From positions 218,653 to 282,652 of the forward strand of contig CAJNDS010002774.1 in NCBI GenBank assembly GCA_905221605.1: a stretch of 64,000 bases of DNA, read 5' to 3'. Below are positions 32,644-44,100 of this stretch, one piece after another. The stretch's first letter is position 1, and each line of letters begins with the position of its first letter. This DNA comes from Symbiodinium natans (lineage: Eukaryota > Sar > Dinophyceae > Suessiales > Symbiodiniaceae). The translations under genes were made by a program, and so were the position numbers. The notes under the pieces were generated by a model that was not told the origin of the DNA, searched no databases, and was given only the letters and a program-made list of their open reading frames with translations.

Positions 32644-33585
32644 GAAACGGCTTCAGAGGATTCAAGGTCTGCAGGTCTGCAAAGCGAAATGTTCAGAAAT
32701 GGCTTACAGCGTATCAAGGCGTGTCAATCGCCTATCAAAGCGTCCCATCGCGAGAGCGCCCGACGAGTGCAAATCTCCAGAGGCCGCACGGCGCTCCCGA
32801 AGTTCGCTTCGAGGGGCAGAGGAATGCATGGTGGGCACAAAAACTGTGACACTATGAGACAAGAGGACAAACAAAAGGACAAGAACTCTGTGTTGAACTT
32901 GGAATGAAGTAACCTGACATGAAGGGATAAACTGCAGCCGTGCTCCAGGATGAGCTGGGAGCTTCTACGCGCCCCGCTGGAGGCATTGGCCTTGAATTGA
33001 GGGCACTAGACTAGGCCGGACTCACGAAAGCAGAGGAGTTGCAAGCACCCTTCTTCTTTCGAGACTGAAGATCGGCATGATGCGCAAATGATGCGCACAT
33101 GATGCGACATGATGAGGAGCTGCTGGAGCCGTTTGGAGTTCGCCTTGGTGCAGGGGTGCTTAGTCGATCATCTCTGGTGAGTCTAAGGCACTACAAAGGA
33201 AGAGCGATCCTTGCCTGACCGCTAGCTGTAAACGCTTGCGTGTGCCGCCTCGGCCCCCGGGGCCGGCCCACGGCGCGGTGTCGCACCCGCAACGGTCCTA
33301 GAAGAGCTCAAGGGAGGGGTTTCAAGGGAGAGTTTCAAGAGGTTCCACGCAGAAGAGGCCCAGGCAGTCGGCTTGGAGGGCCAGGAACTGTTCAGGCCAG
33401 ACCGTTCTAGCAAGGGGGGTCTCAGGAGGGGTCGGATTTTGGCTCCTCGGCCAGGTGTCAGGGGGGTTGGAGTTGGGAAGGGGGGGAAGGACCGGGGGAA
33501 GGAGACCAGATCCTGGTCTGCTTGTTGGCTGGAAGCCGAGGCGAACATAAGGTCTAATTGTTGACATGTCTTGCTTGTTCTTTAG

Positions 33586-33720
33586 CTGGTAGCTCATATC
33601 GAGTTCACATGGATTGACAAGGTGAAGGACCATTTCTTGGAGCACCTATGTCATCAGCATGGACAGCCAGAGGACGGCGAATCTCCATCACACAAACCAG
33701 TCCGGTACAGCATTGACTGA
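33586..33720 (+). CDS. Candidate terminal exon, unrecognised
   Basis: Starts right after TTTAG and reads LVAHIEFTWIDKVKDHFLEH, then LCHQHGQPEDGESPSHKPVR and YSID followed by TGA; 45 codons exactly. Amino-acid composition is that of a soluble protein and no other frame is as open. Upstream exons were not located; the preceding 400 bases are G-rich. Confidence 0.5.
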   Translation: MVAHIEFTWIDKVKDHFLEHLCHQHGQPEDGESPSHKPVRYSID

Positions 33721-33839
33721 ATGCGCCCGATTACCCCGCAGCCGCCCATATCATTCCTGTTCCCATAGCCGCATCCTCGAAGCTTGCAATGCGCCCCCCC
33801 CACCCCTTCTTCCCGCCCTTTGAGGAACGAGTCACTTGC

Positions 33840-33965
33840 AGTAGAAGTTGCCGCCCTTCGCTTCCCGCCTTTCCCTGCCTTCCCGCCTTTGCCGCCCTTC
33901 CCGTTCTTCGCGCCCTTCCCGGGCGCTTCCCCCGTTGCCGCCTGCCCTTCCCTGCCCTTCCTGCC
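33840..33965 (+). repeat. CCCTTCCCGCC-rich simple sequence
   Basis: Imperfect CCTTCCCGCCTTTCCCTGCC repeats. Overlapping frames are open on both strands because of the repeat and are not called. Confidence 0.6.
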
Positions 33966-34212
33966 CACACAGTGTTTACTTTGTTTCGCCCTGGGGTGGA
34001 CTGGGCAGGTCTTGGCAAGAAGCAGCATCGTGTGTTGTGCACAGTGATCTCTGATAGATGCGCGTCGTCCTGGTTGCTCCAGCTGGGCATCCAGGGGATT
34101 CTAGACAACAGCCAAGAGAGCGAGACTGGTACTGCGGCTACCCAAAACAGCTTCCAAGCGTGGCCCGCCAGACCATTGTCAGAACTGCAGCATCTGGGGG
34201 GGCGGCATGGTA

Positions 34213-34305
34213 CTGCACGTGGGAGTGGCACGCAGGAGTGGCACGCAGGAGTGGCACGCAGGAGTGGCACGCGAGGAGTGGCACGCGAGGAATGTCACTG
34301 AGGGA
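34213..34305 (+). repeat. Tandem repeat, unit about 15 bp (GTGGCACGCAGGA)
   Basis: Five to six copies of GAGTGGCACGCAG / GAGTGGCACGCGAG in tandem. The two unit lengths (15 and 16 bases) alternate towards the 3' end. Confidence 0.85.
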
Positions 34306-34781
34306 TGGCGCAGTCGGTGAGGAGTGGTACCACTAGCAGTCGGGGTACCCAGTACAACGACGATCAGTAGTGGCACACGGCTGCTCGTACCATTTCCGTA
34401 CAGGATCCGTATAGTGGCACGAGATTCTGGGAAGCTGCAGGACCGGACAATCGATGTTGATGGGATTTTGGCTTTGAGCCACGCCGTCCTCCAGGTCCTT
34501 GGACAAGATGGGGGGGGGGCTTGGCATGAAGCTGGACACTTCGGAATGGCTTTGTTTGCTCGCAGGATCGGTATCGATCTTGGTTTCCGGACGTATTGCC
34601 CGTGCCCATCTGAGCTGCGTATTGCATGCGGCATGCCTGCAGCATGCTTCCACTTCCACTAGCCTTCCAATCTGGCCCCAGAAGTGAGGTCTCCACAGCA
34701 AGCTTCGTGAAGCAAAACAAACGGCCTCTGGAAGAGGCACACCGTACTTGGAATATCATCGACTTGGTGCTTGTACTGCAG

Positions 34782-35163
34782 AGGTTTATGCAATTGGCAA
34801 AAAACTCGGTCAGGGCCTTGTGATTGGGGCAGTGACAGTTGCAGCTTGGTGAGAGACTTCCCCCCTCACACTCCAACTCTTGGCATCAGACATGAACAGA
34901 TTTTCAAGGTGGCAGCTGGCAGCGGCACTTGCAATTCATAGTACCTGCATGAGCTGCACTCCTTTGCCCTGACCTGCTGGAGCAAATCCAAGAGCGGATT
35001 GACGTTTCGTAGGGCAGGAAGGTATGGTCTTGAAAAGTAATGAGACCGGCTGAAACTGCAACCCGTGCTGTACGTTGCAGGGCTCGATTGAGCCTGAGCC
35101 CAGGTGAGGGAAGCTTCGGCACTGTTTACGAAGTGGACCACAAGGCGAGGGACGCTGTGCTGG
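34782..35163 (+). CDS. CDPK: glycine-loop exons
   Basis: Exon 34782-34814 reads VYAIGKKLGQ and ends at a GC donor. Exon 35104-35163 reads GEGSFGTVYEVDHKARDAVL. The joined GQGEGSFGTVYEV is the kinase ATP-binding loop (GxGxxG). The split Gly codon is only made by this GC-AG splice. Confidence 0.93.
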
Positions 35164-38100
35164 GTGCCCTGAGCTTTTGGTTTTGCGGAGGTTACCCCCA
35201 AGTTCAAGATCTGGGGATTGCGGTTTTGACATCTCAGGTATAGGGTTTGCAGGTTTGGGGCATTTTTGGGGCTCTGGGCCTGGGGCTTTTCAGGTTACGG
35301 GCTTATACATTCTGTAGGACTTTTCGGGTTTTTTCGGGCTTTGAGGGTTATGGGGTTGATAAGATTTATGAAGCTTATAGTCTTATAGTGTTTAAAGGTT
35401 CATTGTCGGCCTTCTAGGGTTGGCTTTAGGGGTGTTGTTTTCGGGTTTAATGCTGTCAGCCACCACAGAAGGTTTCTTGCACTTGTCATTGAACTCCCTG
35501 TACTTGCTGTTACTCGTCAACACCTTGATGTTTACCCTGATGGGTCATGGCTTCGTCGTGATCATCGCTGACGTTTGCTGTGCAGAGTGACATGTTATGC
35601 TGAATAATGTGGCAGGCGTGGCATTTCCCGTCCTAGCACAGCAGACATGGCTTGCTTTTTCATCGTTGTTTTTTGACTGATCAGCGGTCCTGTTCATCCT
35701 TCCGATTTTGGTTGGGCGAGGGGGATTAATAGCGTTCCTTCAAATGCACAATGTTGGGTTGAGGTGCAGGGGGGTTAACTGCGTTCCTTTGAAAGCAAAA
35801 CAGCGCAGTCCTTTCTGCGGGCCGACGAGTCGGTTTCGCTGCAACGACAAGTACTGTTACAAGTCCTTACATGTCGCGCTGACTGGAAGAGTTGGACAGA
35901 GGCGCAGTTCGAGAACGTACTTGGTCACTTGCGGCTGGCAGGGCATCTAGACGAAGAAACCAGTGCCGTTCTTCTATCGGGACGAAGGCCTTGATGCCGG
36001 AGTCAAAGCAAAAAAGACTTCCACATTCCGGTGCTGATACTTCAGCTCCCACCGCATACGACTCGGTCCATGAACGGATCTGAGCAACTCAAGGTGAGCG
36101 ACCCCAGGGCGTCTTGGGTCTTGCGCAAACGCCCCAGGCGGTAATGATTTGCCAGAAAGCAACCATGCAACATAGCACCAAAGCAAGGACTGCGCCATCT
36201 TCCAACACCTGTTTCAGGTTGAGTGAACTGGTCAGGTTCCAGGCTTTAGGTATTTTCGGGCGGTGTCCAAAGCAGGAAAAACAACCACCAACCCTCAACC
36301 TGAACCCTAAACCAGTCTCATGCTTCTCACATCCATACCCTGCATGCTGAACCTAGCTGGAGGTTCTTGAGGGTTGAGGGTTGAAGTTCATGGTTTCTTA
36401 GATGTCGCGTTTATGATAGATTGAGGGTTTGAGGTTGTTTTGACCCTTTAGATGATGGACCGTAGAGGGTGGTGGAGAATACAGAACACCCTGCATGGAA
36501 CGGCTGGTGCTGTGACTGCAGTTGTCTGGAGAACGTCGTGTTTGCAAGAAGATCTGGAAGACCAAGCAGGGATTCCCAGTGGTGCGAAGCTTTTGGCCGT
36601 TTCAATAGAGATGGTCGGTATCAAGGCGGCCGAACCCAGGTCTGACATGACCAGTCAACAGATACTGCAAGAAATCGGCAACATGGCGATGCTGGACCAC
36701 CCAAACGCGCGAAGCTTGGGCGTGCCGCTTGGGTCATAGGGCTTGGGAATGAACATGGTAAGAGAAGTGTGCTGAGGTCATCAAAGTCTTTGAATATTTC
36801 GATGCACCCAACTTTGTCCGGACCTAGGCTGTTGCTGTAGGGAAAGCATGGCCGAAGGCTGTTGTCGGATCTCTGGTGTTTTGCGAGCGAAGGTCAGTCA
36901 AATCATGGAACCTTGCTACGGCGGCGAGCTGCAAGACAAGGACAGCATGGTGAAGAAACATGAACCAACAAAACCACGTGGCACGGGAGTGCAGTGAGTT
37001 CATGCAAGGTCTTGTTGCTTACATCCTCGCTTATACCTCCTCACAGGCTGTAAGGAAGGTTCTGTCTGGCCTCCTCTTTTGCCCTGAATGCTATCTATGT
37101 CATTTGGTTGCTAAACCTAGACGTGTTGTCAGGGCTGACACACCCCAAGGGCCTAACTCTGAAAGGGCCCTAGCTCCTAAACGGCGCACAGTAGCCGGCA
37201 AATCACAAGACCTGGAGGAAGCACAAATGATGGAGCGACATTCAAATACATACTGTACATAAATGTACATAAGCTTCCAGATGATGTGAGTCCGATGCGA
37301 TAAATCCAACAAAAAAAACCCGACCTCACCAAGGTTCCGATGTGACAAACCTAACAAAAGAACTCCCCAATCTGAAGGAAAAATTAGGTCTAGTTGCCTG
37401 CTTTTGGAGTGCCGTGTCTTGGAGTGGAGTGGTACGCGCGCCGGGATGGATACCTCGGGTGATGTACATGATACACTTGAGTGATCCGTGATCTGCTGAA
37501 GTTGACGCTGTCCAGTGTGAATTGAGAGGTATTCAGGCAGGCACGCATTATCCTGCCATGTGCAACAGGTCAATGTACTTCGAAAGACTGGCAAGGCCGA
37601 TCGGCCTAAAAACCACCGAGCCTGTGTCAGCACCACTGAGCAATGCTGGCATTCGCTGACTCTTGTTTGACAGGCACCCTACGACGAGGCATTTGTGTGT
37701 GATGTGATGAAGCAGACTCTACGTGTCCACAGGTTGCAACATAAGAACTTGTCGTCCGGTGTTGCAACCAGGTGAATTGCAAGCAAAAATTGTGGCGCCA
37801 AGCTCTTTAACACGTACAGCTAGCGCTTGCACGCCAGTTTCAGAGGTTTGCCCAGGTGACTCCAGGCTTCAGCCATCAGCCATTTTCAGCCAGCAGCTCA
37901 CGGGGCAGGCCAGAACCAGGCCGCAAAAGGCAGGGGGTCCAAACTCCGGGAAGGCACTGGATCCGAAGCGCTGGAAACCCGCCTCCTTCATTGGCTTTAG
38001 CTCCGGACAGTGAACGCAGAAGGGACCCCCCCACCCCCCTCCCGTGAGTTTCGCGCCAGCTGTGTCCCAAGCTTGCTGTGCCCAGGCTTTGGCTTTCATG

Positions 38101-41100
38101 CACAAGAAGCCCTTCTTGCACAAGGTGGACTGTGCGCTTCTTTCTGCACGCGTCACTCGCGAGATTCACGGCCCTCGGCCAGGATTTGAAGCCTCAGAAC
38201 ATCATGCTGGTGGACCAGGTGGGCTTCAACAAGAGAGCACGTGGCTGGCACACAGCATACCGCTGCTTGCCCTCACAACAGAATGTTAGCATCATGCACG
38301 CGCGGCACACAGGTGTATGCTTTCTGTTTTGTATGTCCTGCCAGGACAGTTCCTCCATCAAAGTCATCGACTTCGGCTTGGCAGAACTCTTCAACCCGAA
38401 GCAGAAGTGAGAATCCCGATGCACTCGCTGGCTTAGTAGGCTGAGGATGCGATGGCGCCGGTTAGTCGAAAAATGTCGAAAACCTGAGGTTTGCAAACTT
38501 CATCGGTGGCACAAGGCTGTACATGGCCCCCGAGGCTAAGCTGCCCGGTTCTTGCACTGAGATCCAGAAACGGCCCAACGGCCTGTCAGTTGTCAATGTA
38601 GCAGGTCTTCCGCCAGCAAATGACGGTGAAGACGGACATCTGGAGCGCCGGATGCTTGGCACTGCATGGGTCTGTGTCTTGCTTGTGTGCGCTGAGCTCA
38701 GGCGGGTGTTATTCTGTACAACCTGCTAACGGGCGACTTTCCTTTCCTGGCTCAATGGCCGCAACCTCATATACCATTGTGTACTGGCTTTCTAAATTCC
38801 AAATCTTTTCAATCTGATAAATCTTGTAGGGTTACGGCCGAGAAACATGTGCTGGCCCAGGCCTCCGCCGAAGGGCAAGGATGAAGCCTGGTGCGCCCAA
38901 TTTTTTGGCAACTCTTCTGACACATAAACGCTTCGCGTGGACCGCCTGGGCCTAAGGTCCGCGAGTTGAGGGAGGGAAAACGTCGTAGGTCGTAGGGGAA
39001 GCCGAAAGAGAAGGGACCGTGTGGGGTGTTTCGGTCCTGGGCCAGGCCGGACTTCAGTCCAGCGCGTATTGGAACCTCTGAACGCCGTCGCTTGGTGCTT
39101 CGTGCTCGTGCTCTTTAGCGCAGGTGGGAAGAACAAACCATCCAAAAGATCAGGAATGAAGCCCCAGTCAGGCTGGAGTGGGCTGGTCAGCATATCTGAT
39201 TGCTGGTGCGTGCTTGCAACATGAAAACTTTGGGAGGTAAATAGAGTCATGTGGCACCAACTGTACGGCAGACACGAGAAGTATGTCCCAAGACCCTCTG
39301 ACACCATGTCCCCAAACCCTGAACTTAAACTCTACGGTCCCTACAGGCAGTCACAGGTTAGTGTAGTCACCAGCGATCTTCTAAACATTTCAAAAGCCGG
39401 CCAACCAGAGATTGTTCGCAACTGACTTCCGTGCAGAGTTCGGTTCACAACCCTGGCATGCTGCGGCAGCAATCGTTGCTTCGACCGGAAGTTTTACATG
39501 TAAGTGCATCCAGGAAAGGCCACCCGGTACAGTGCATTGAGTCGTCCGGCGTTCTCGCTAGAGCGTGACCCTTGCGATGATAATCGGCGCCGTTCTGTCG
39601 AAGCTTTGGAAGAAAACTGGCAATGTGCAAGGAGTTGCTGGAGTGATCATGGGCTCTTCATGAGCAGAGCTATTCATCCACGGGTGGAAAGAAGGAAGCC
39701 GACAGAAAGTTGTATTCGAGAAGGTTCTGTGTCGCAACATCCGAAATACAATGGCTGGGCCCTGGCCGTGGGTGTGCGGTGCTCCAAGCTGCGACACGTG
39801 TGGGGCCCTTGTCCGTTCTGCCATGGACCGGGGTGTGGAGCACTCACGTTTGGTGCGGCTCAGCGTCCGTCGCGCTATATATTTATGTTCCTGGAGATCG
39901 CCATGCTTGAAGTATTGCACACTGACAACGAGGCCGCGGCGCCCTCAACAAGAGATATGATGCGGCTATGCATCGTGGCCTTTTTGGTTTTGACCCTTCG
40001 GTTTCCCACAATTTCGAATGCAAAGCAAGCTTGTTAGATTCCCTTCGTCAGGCCTGGGAATGGTTCATGTCGCCACTTGTACAACTCTCAAAGGTCCACT
40101 GATGTGCTTCGGGGCATCGCCCAAAAAAAGTATATGGCTTCGCTTCGCTGCATCGAGGGAGTGCTATTTGCTCCTGATGTCTACAACGAACTATTTTCGG
40201 AGTTTTCCCTGTATGCCGCCCAAAACCTTAGTTCACTCAGCCAGAATCCTGAAGCCTTTGGTCCTTTGCATGAACAGTTTCTCTGAAGTGAGATGACTGA
40301 ATGTCGTCATTGTGTTGTGGTAGAAGTACTGGCAGTGGGTCTTCCTTATCGCTGGAGTGGCTGTTAGCGCCGGGGTCGATGTGAGTGATTGATGCAGGCA
40401 CCCGCTGCTGAGCAAATGGTCTGCGTGCTGCGTAAACCTCAGTGCCACAGCTGTGTCGCTCCGCGCTTTCACCACGTGCTGTGGTCTGTTAGGCTTTGAT
40501 GCTGACTTTTCTTAGCTCAGCTGAGAAATGACATGCTTGCCACAACATGCCGAGTTAAACTTAGCCAAGCACATGCAAAGAGGCGAGTGCTCCAACTGCA
40601 CCATATTGTGTCACAAGAAAGCCTTCACAGAACCTAACACTAGAAAGATGTTTCAGGACAAGTTTATGATTGGCGAAACGCCGAAGCTGCAAAGACGAAC
40701 AAAGACAAGACGAATGCGATTCCGAGAGCTTTGATGGCCGCCATGTTCCAGGGCCCTGCTCCAGCCCGCACTGTGTCCAGATCACGTGAAAGAGATCAAG
40801 AGTACACCCGACTCTCTGTTGCATAATCATGGTTTGCCTCGACCCTACTTTTGTTCAGCGCCAGTTTAAGCAAGTTCATGCTGGGAGTTCATGCTGGGAA
40901 TGCTTTTGTTGGCTCGGAGGAGTGAATGGTGACGACGAGGCTGTAGATGCGGATGACTGCACGAATGGAGATTGCGGCCACTTGAGTGGGTTTAAAGCCT
41001 GTGCATGCTTCTTGCGTTCAGTCTCCTCCTTTGCTTGGAGTCTTAGGTATGACGAGCGTCCAGCGTGAAAAGTGGAAATATGTCGGTACGGGAAAGGGAA

Positions 41101-44100
41101 CTTACAAGAGGCCATACGACCAGTGAGTGCGTGCTGACCAGTAGCCAAGTAGCGCTCTTAGACTTAGAGGCTGCCATGCCACACTTCTAGAATTTTCCCG
41201 TGCGCCAGGAACAGCCAAATGCTTTTCGTTGGAGATGGCCACGGCAACTATGAGAAGGAGCAGGTGACGAGTCACGCGTGCTCCAGCTGAACAAGTTTTG
41301 CTGCACAGTCTCGGCAAGGCTCAGCCGGCCCCAGCCACTTCTTAATCACCGTTTGCTGAGGGGATCTTGCTGGACAGTTCTTGGCATGACTCTGCTCCTA
41401 CTCGCAATAGTCGCGATTGCGATGGGCTACTTGATCGGAGCATTCTTCATCCGCAGGCGGGCTTGGCAGAATAAGCTCGTTGCAGAGACCTTTGCAGCGC
41501 AAGCTATGCTCGCTTGACAGGACCCCCTTTCACGCCGACGTGATGTACAGTTGCCGTGGCGACATGTCGCAGTGGCTGGTAGAAGAGCGTGACTGGTGCT
41601 GCTCGGACAAAGGGATCGGCTGCTGGGCGACCACACCTCCTCCCACCTTCGATTGCACCTCAGATGCCGATAGCCATACGGTCCCGACACTGCTTCGAAC
41701 CCTGAAGCAGCCTTCTTTCATGAGCCCATCGTCAAAAACTCTACGTTCGATCCCCAAGAGCGCTGTCTGTGCAGCTATGCGGGTCAGACTTGTGTACTGT
41801 GCATCTTGCGTCCGTGCCAGTGTCTATCGCCCTGCAATTGCTGTGAAGACATCTAGCGTTCATGAGCGCAGCTAGGCACGATAAAGAAACACGATAAAGA
41901 AATTCTTCCGTCCAGTGGGTAGGCTTCTGATTTTGGGGTCGTTGCGGGTGCAATGTTGTACTTGCCTGATGCTTGCAAAGGGACAAGATTATTGAGGGAC
42001 AGTGGAAGGCCAACTTGAACATCGTAGAGTGACTAAAATTGAGTGTGCCAATTTGGAATGCGATGATGTACAAGTATGCCATACTTGCTTCGTTGTTCGC
42101 CACTGTTGATGTCCTGATGCTTTGGGAGCTCAAATTGACGGATGTCCAGTTTTGCTGGTGCCGTGTTCTGGTTTGTATTGTATGCCTGGGCTTTCTTCTT
42201 GATGCCGGCTCCTGATTTTGGCCCAGCGCCACTAGTAGTTAGGTTGGCAGTGAAGTGTAAGTAGTACTTACATGTACAGATTTTCTGGCAGCTGGAGAGG
42301 TCATTTCGTTTCGGGGGCTTCGCGGTCAGAAGTGCACAACGCAGGCGTACAACGACAGCATCCCAGGAGAACAAACAAACCAAAAAGTTTCTTTTTTGTT
42401 GGAATTTTGCTTGAATGGTGTGTTGGTTTTGGTTTCCGAGTCTTGTTCCCCACCCTCGGTGAGGAGTTGTGAGATGTTAAGCGAAACTCTTCTCCTCGCC
42501 CGGTCTACTCCTCACCCATCACCTGTACCCCACCCCAGAGTATGTTCGGAGAGTCCCTGGAGTGCCCATCCCCAGAGTATCCTTCAGAGTTTCAAAGTAT
42601 CCCCAAAGAGTCCCGAAAATGCCTGGAGTGCCCAACAACCCAGATTTTCTGGAGTGCACAGCCCCAGAGTATCCCCAAGAGTCCCTAGGGTGCCCAATCC
42701 AGAGTATCTTCCAGAGAATCCCTACCCCATACGACGGCCAGCAAATTCCAAATCTGCAGGGTGAGCATGTTCGAAGTATCATTGTAAATGCTTGCGTGCG
42801 CCGCCTTGGCAGCCGGGCTGGGCCAGTGCGAGAGATGGCAGGGGGGTTCTAGGGGGCCCCAAAGAAAGTGTCCCAAGGGGAGGGTCCTTGCCTGGTCCCC
42901 ACGTTTCGTGTTTGGCTTGGATTAAAGCTTATTGTTGTTTACAGCGCATTGCTAAAGCTACGCACCAGAATCGCACACATGCGGCGCAACGGTGCAAGAA
43001 GCAGCGGCTCTGGAAGGGTTCCCACAACGTTGCTCAAAGGAGAGCTCCTGGTGCTTCAATCAAAGCGTCTCTCGATGCTGCTCTTGCAGATATGTGAGTG
43101 TCTGCTATCTTGACTCATCTTGACGTTGCATTGTCTCTGTTTTGAAGCGCTACGAATGCGTCGAGCCAGGTTTGGGCCCTTGCAGAAAGTATGCAAAGAG
43201 CTAAGAACACCAAGCAATGGAGACTTTTCGGCAGAACTCCGGCGACCTCGCAAAAAAGAGAGCACGATTTCTTGGGTTTGAGTCCTGCGGATCGGAACGC
43301 CTCAGGGAGCGAGATTTCTGTTGCCCCGGTAAAAGCGACGGTGGGATGTGCAAGAAGCAGCATCACACAAGCCACCGAGCAAGAAGGCGAGGCACTTGCA
43401 ACCCGACATGTTTATGCGTGCGGGCACGACAACAGCAGGACACTTGCACATGCGGCTTGGGTGGAGAGTTTCTCGCGTCGTGGACATGCGGGTGTGGGAG
43501 CGGCCTTTCAGGCAGCTAGGCCACGCAATGATTGTCCGTACGCACCAAGGCAAAATCGACCAAGACCGATGGGATGTTTCATGGTCCGTGCCAAAGAAGC
43601 ACTTCTGCTGTAGCTTTGTGGACATCGGCTGTCAGAAGTTCGACTGCCAGCTGCAGCTTCAAACGTGGAGGAGTTCTTGGCCATTGGAGAAGACCCTTGG
43701 ACTTTTTCCGGGACCGAACTACCAGCAAAATCTGCATGACTGCTTCCCACAATCGAGGCTTAGTAGACACGACTTCGTCCAAGCTACGGTTTTGTTTTTT
43801 TCCCACGCGACAACTGGGATTATTAGATTTCAGACAGAAGTGGCACGCATCCTCAGCACAAGAGGCGGGCAATTGCAAGCGACCAGGGATTCTCAGACGG
43901 GCAATGGTTCCCAAAAATGTTGCGTTAACAAGCATGTAATATTGAGGCTCAGGCGCGCAACTGCACAGCCAGTTCGGCAACTGTACCGGAATGCCGTTGC
44001 AGCAAGCAGGGCAGGGGCAGTTGTACCGGAATGTTGCCTTAGCAAGAGGATGATGCATGCAGCACCGGAATGTTGCCTGAATACTCAGGCCAGGGAGGTT

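Noticed and set aside
33731-34301. 170-180 codon frames on both strands
   Set aside because: They are products of CCCTTCCCGCC-type and GTGGCACGCAG repeats.
34455-34485. Relic dinoflagellate spliced leader (TTTTGGCTTTGAGCC)
   Set aside because: It matches only the TTTTGGCT part; the rest of the 22-nt leader is absent. No other acceptable match was seen in the window.
36138-36165. CDPK beta3 exon reading AVMICQK
   Set aside because: The frame does not agree with the phase left by exon 35104-35163 and the expected AVK lysine is not in place.
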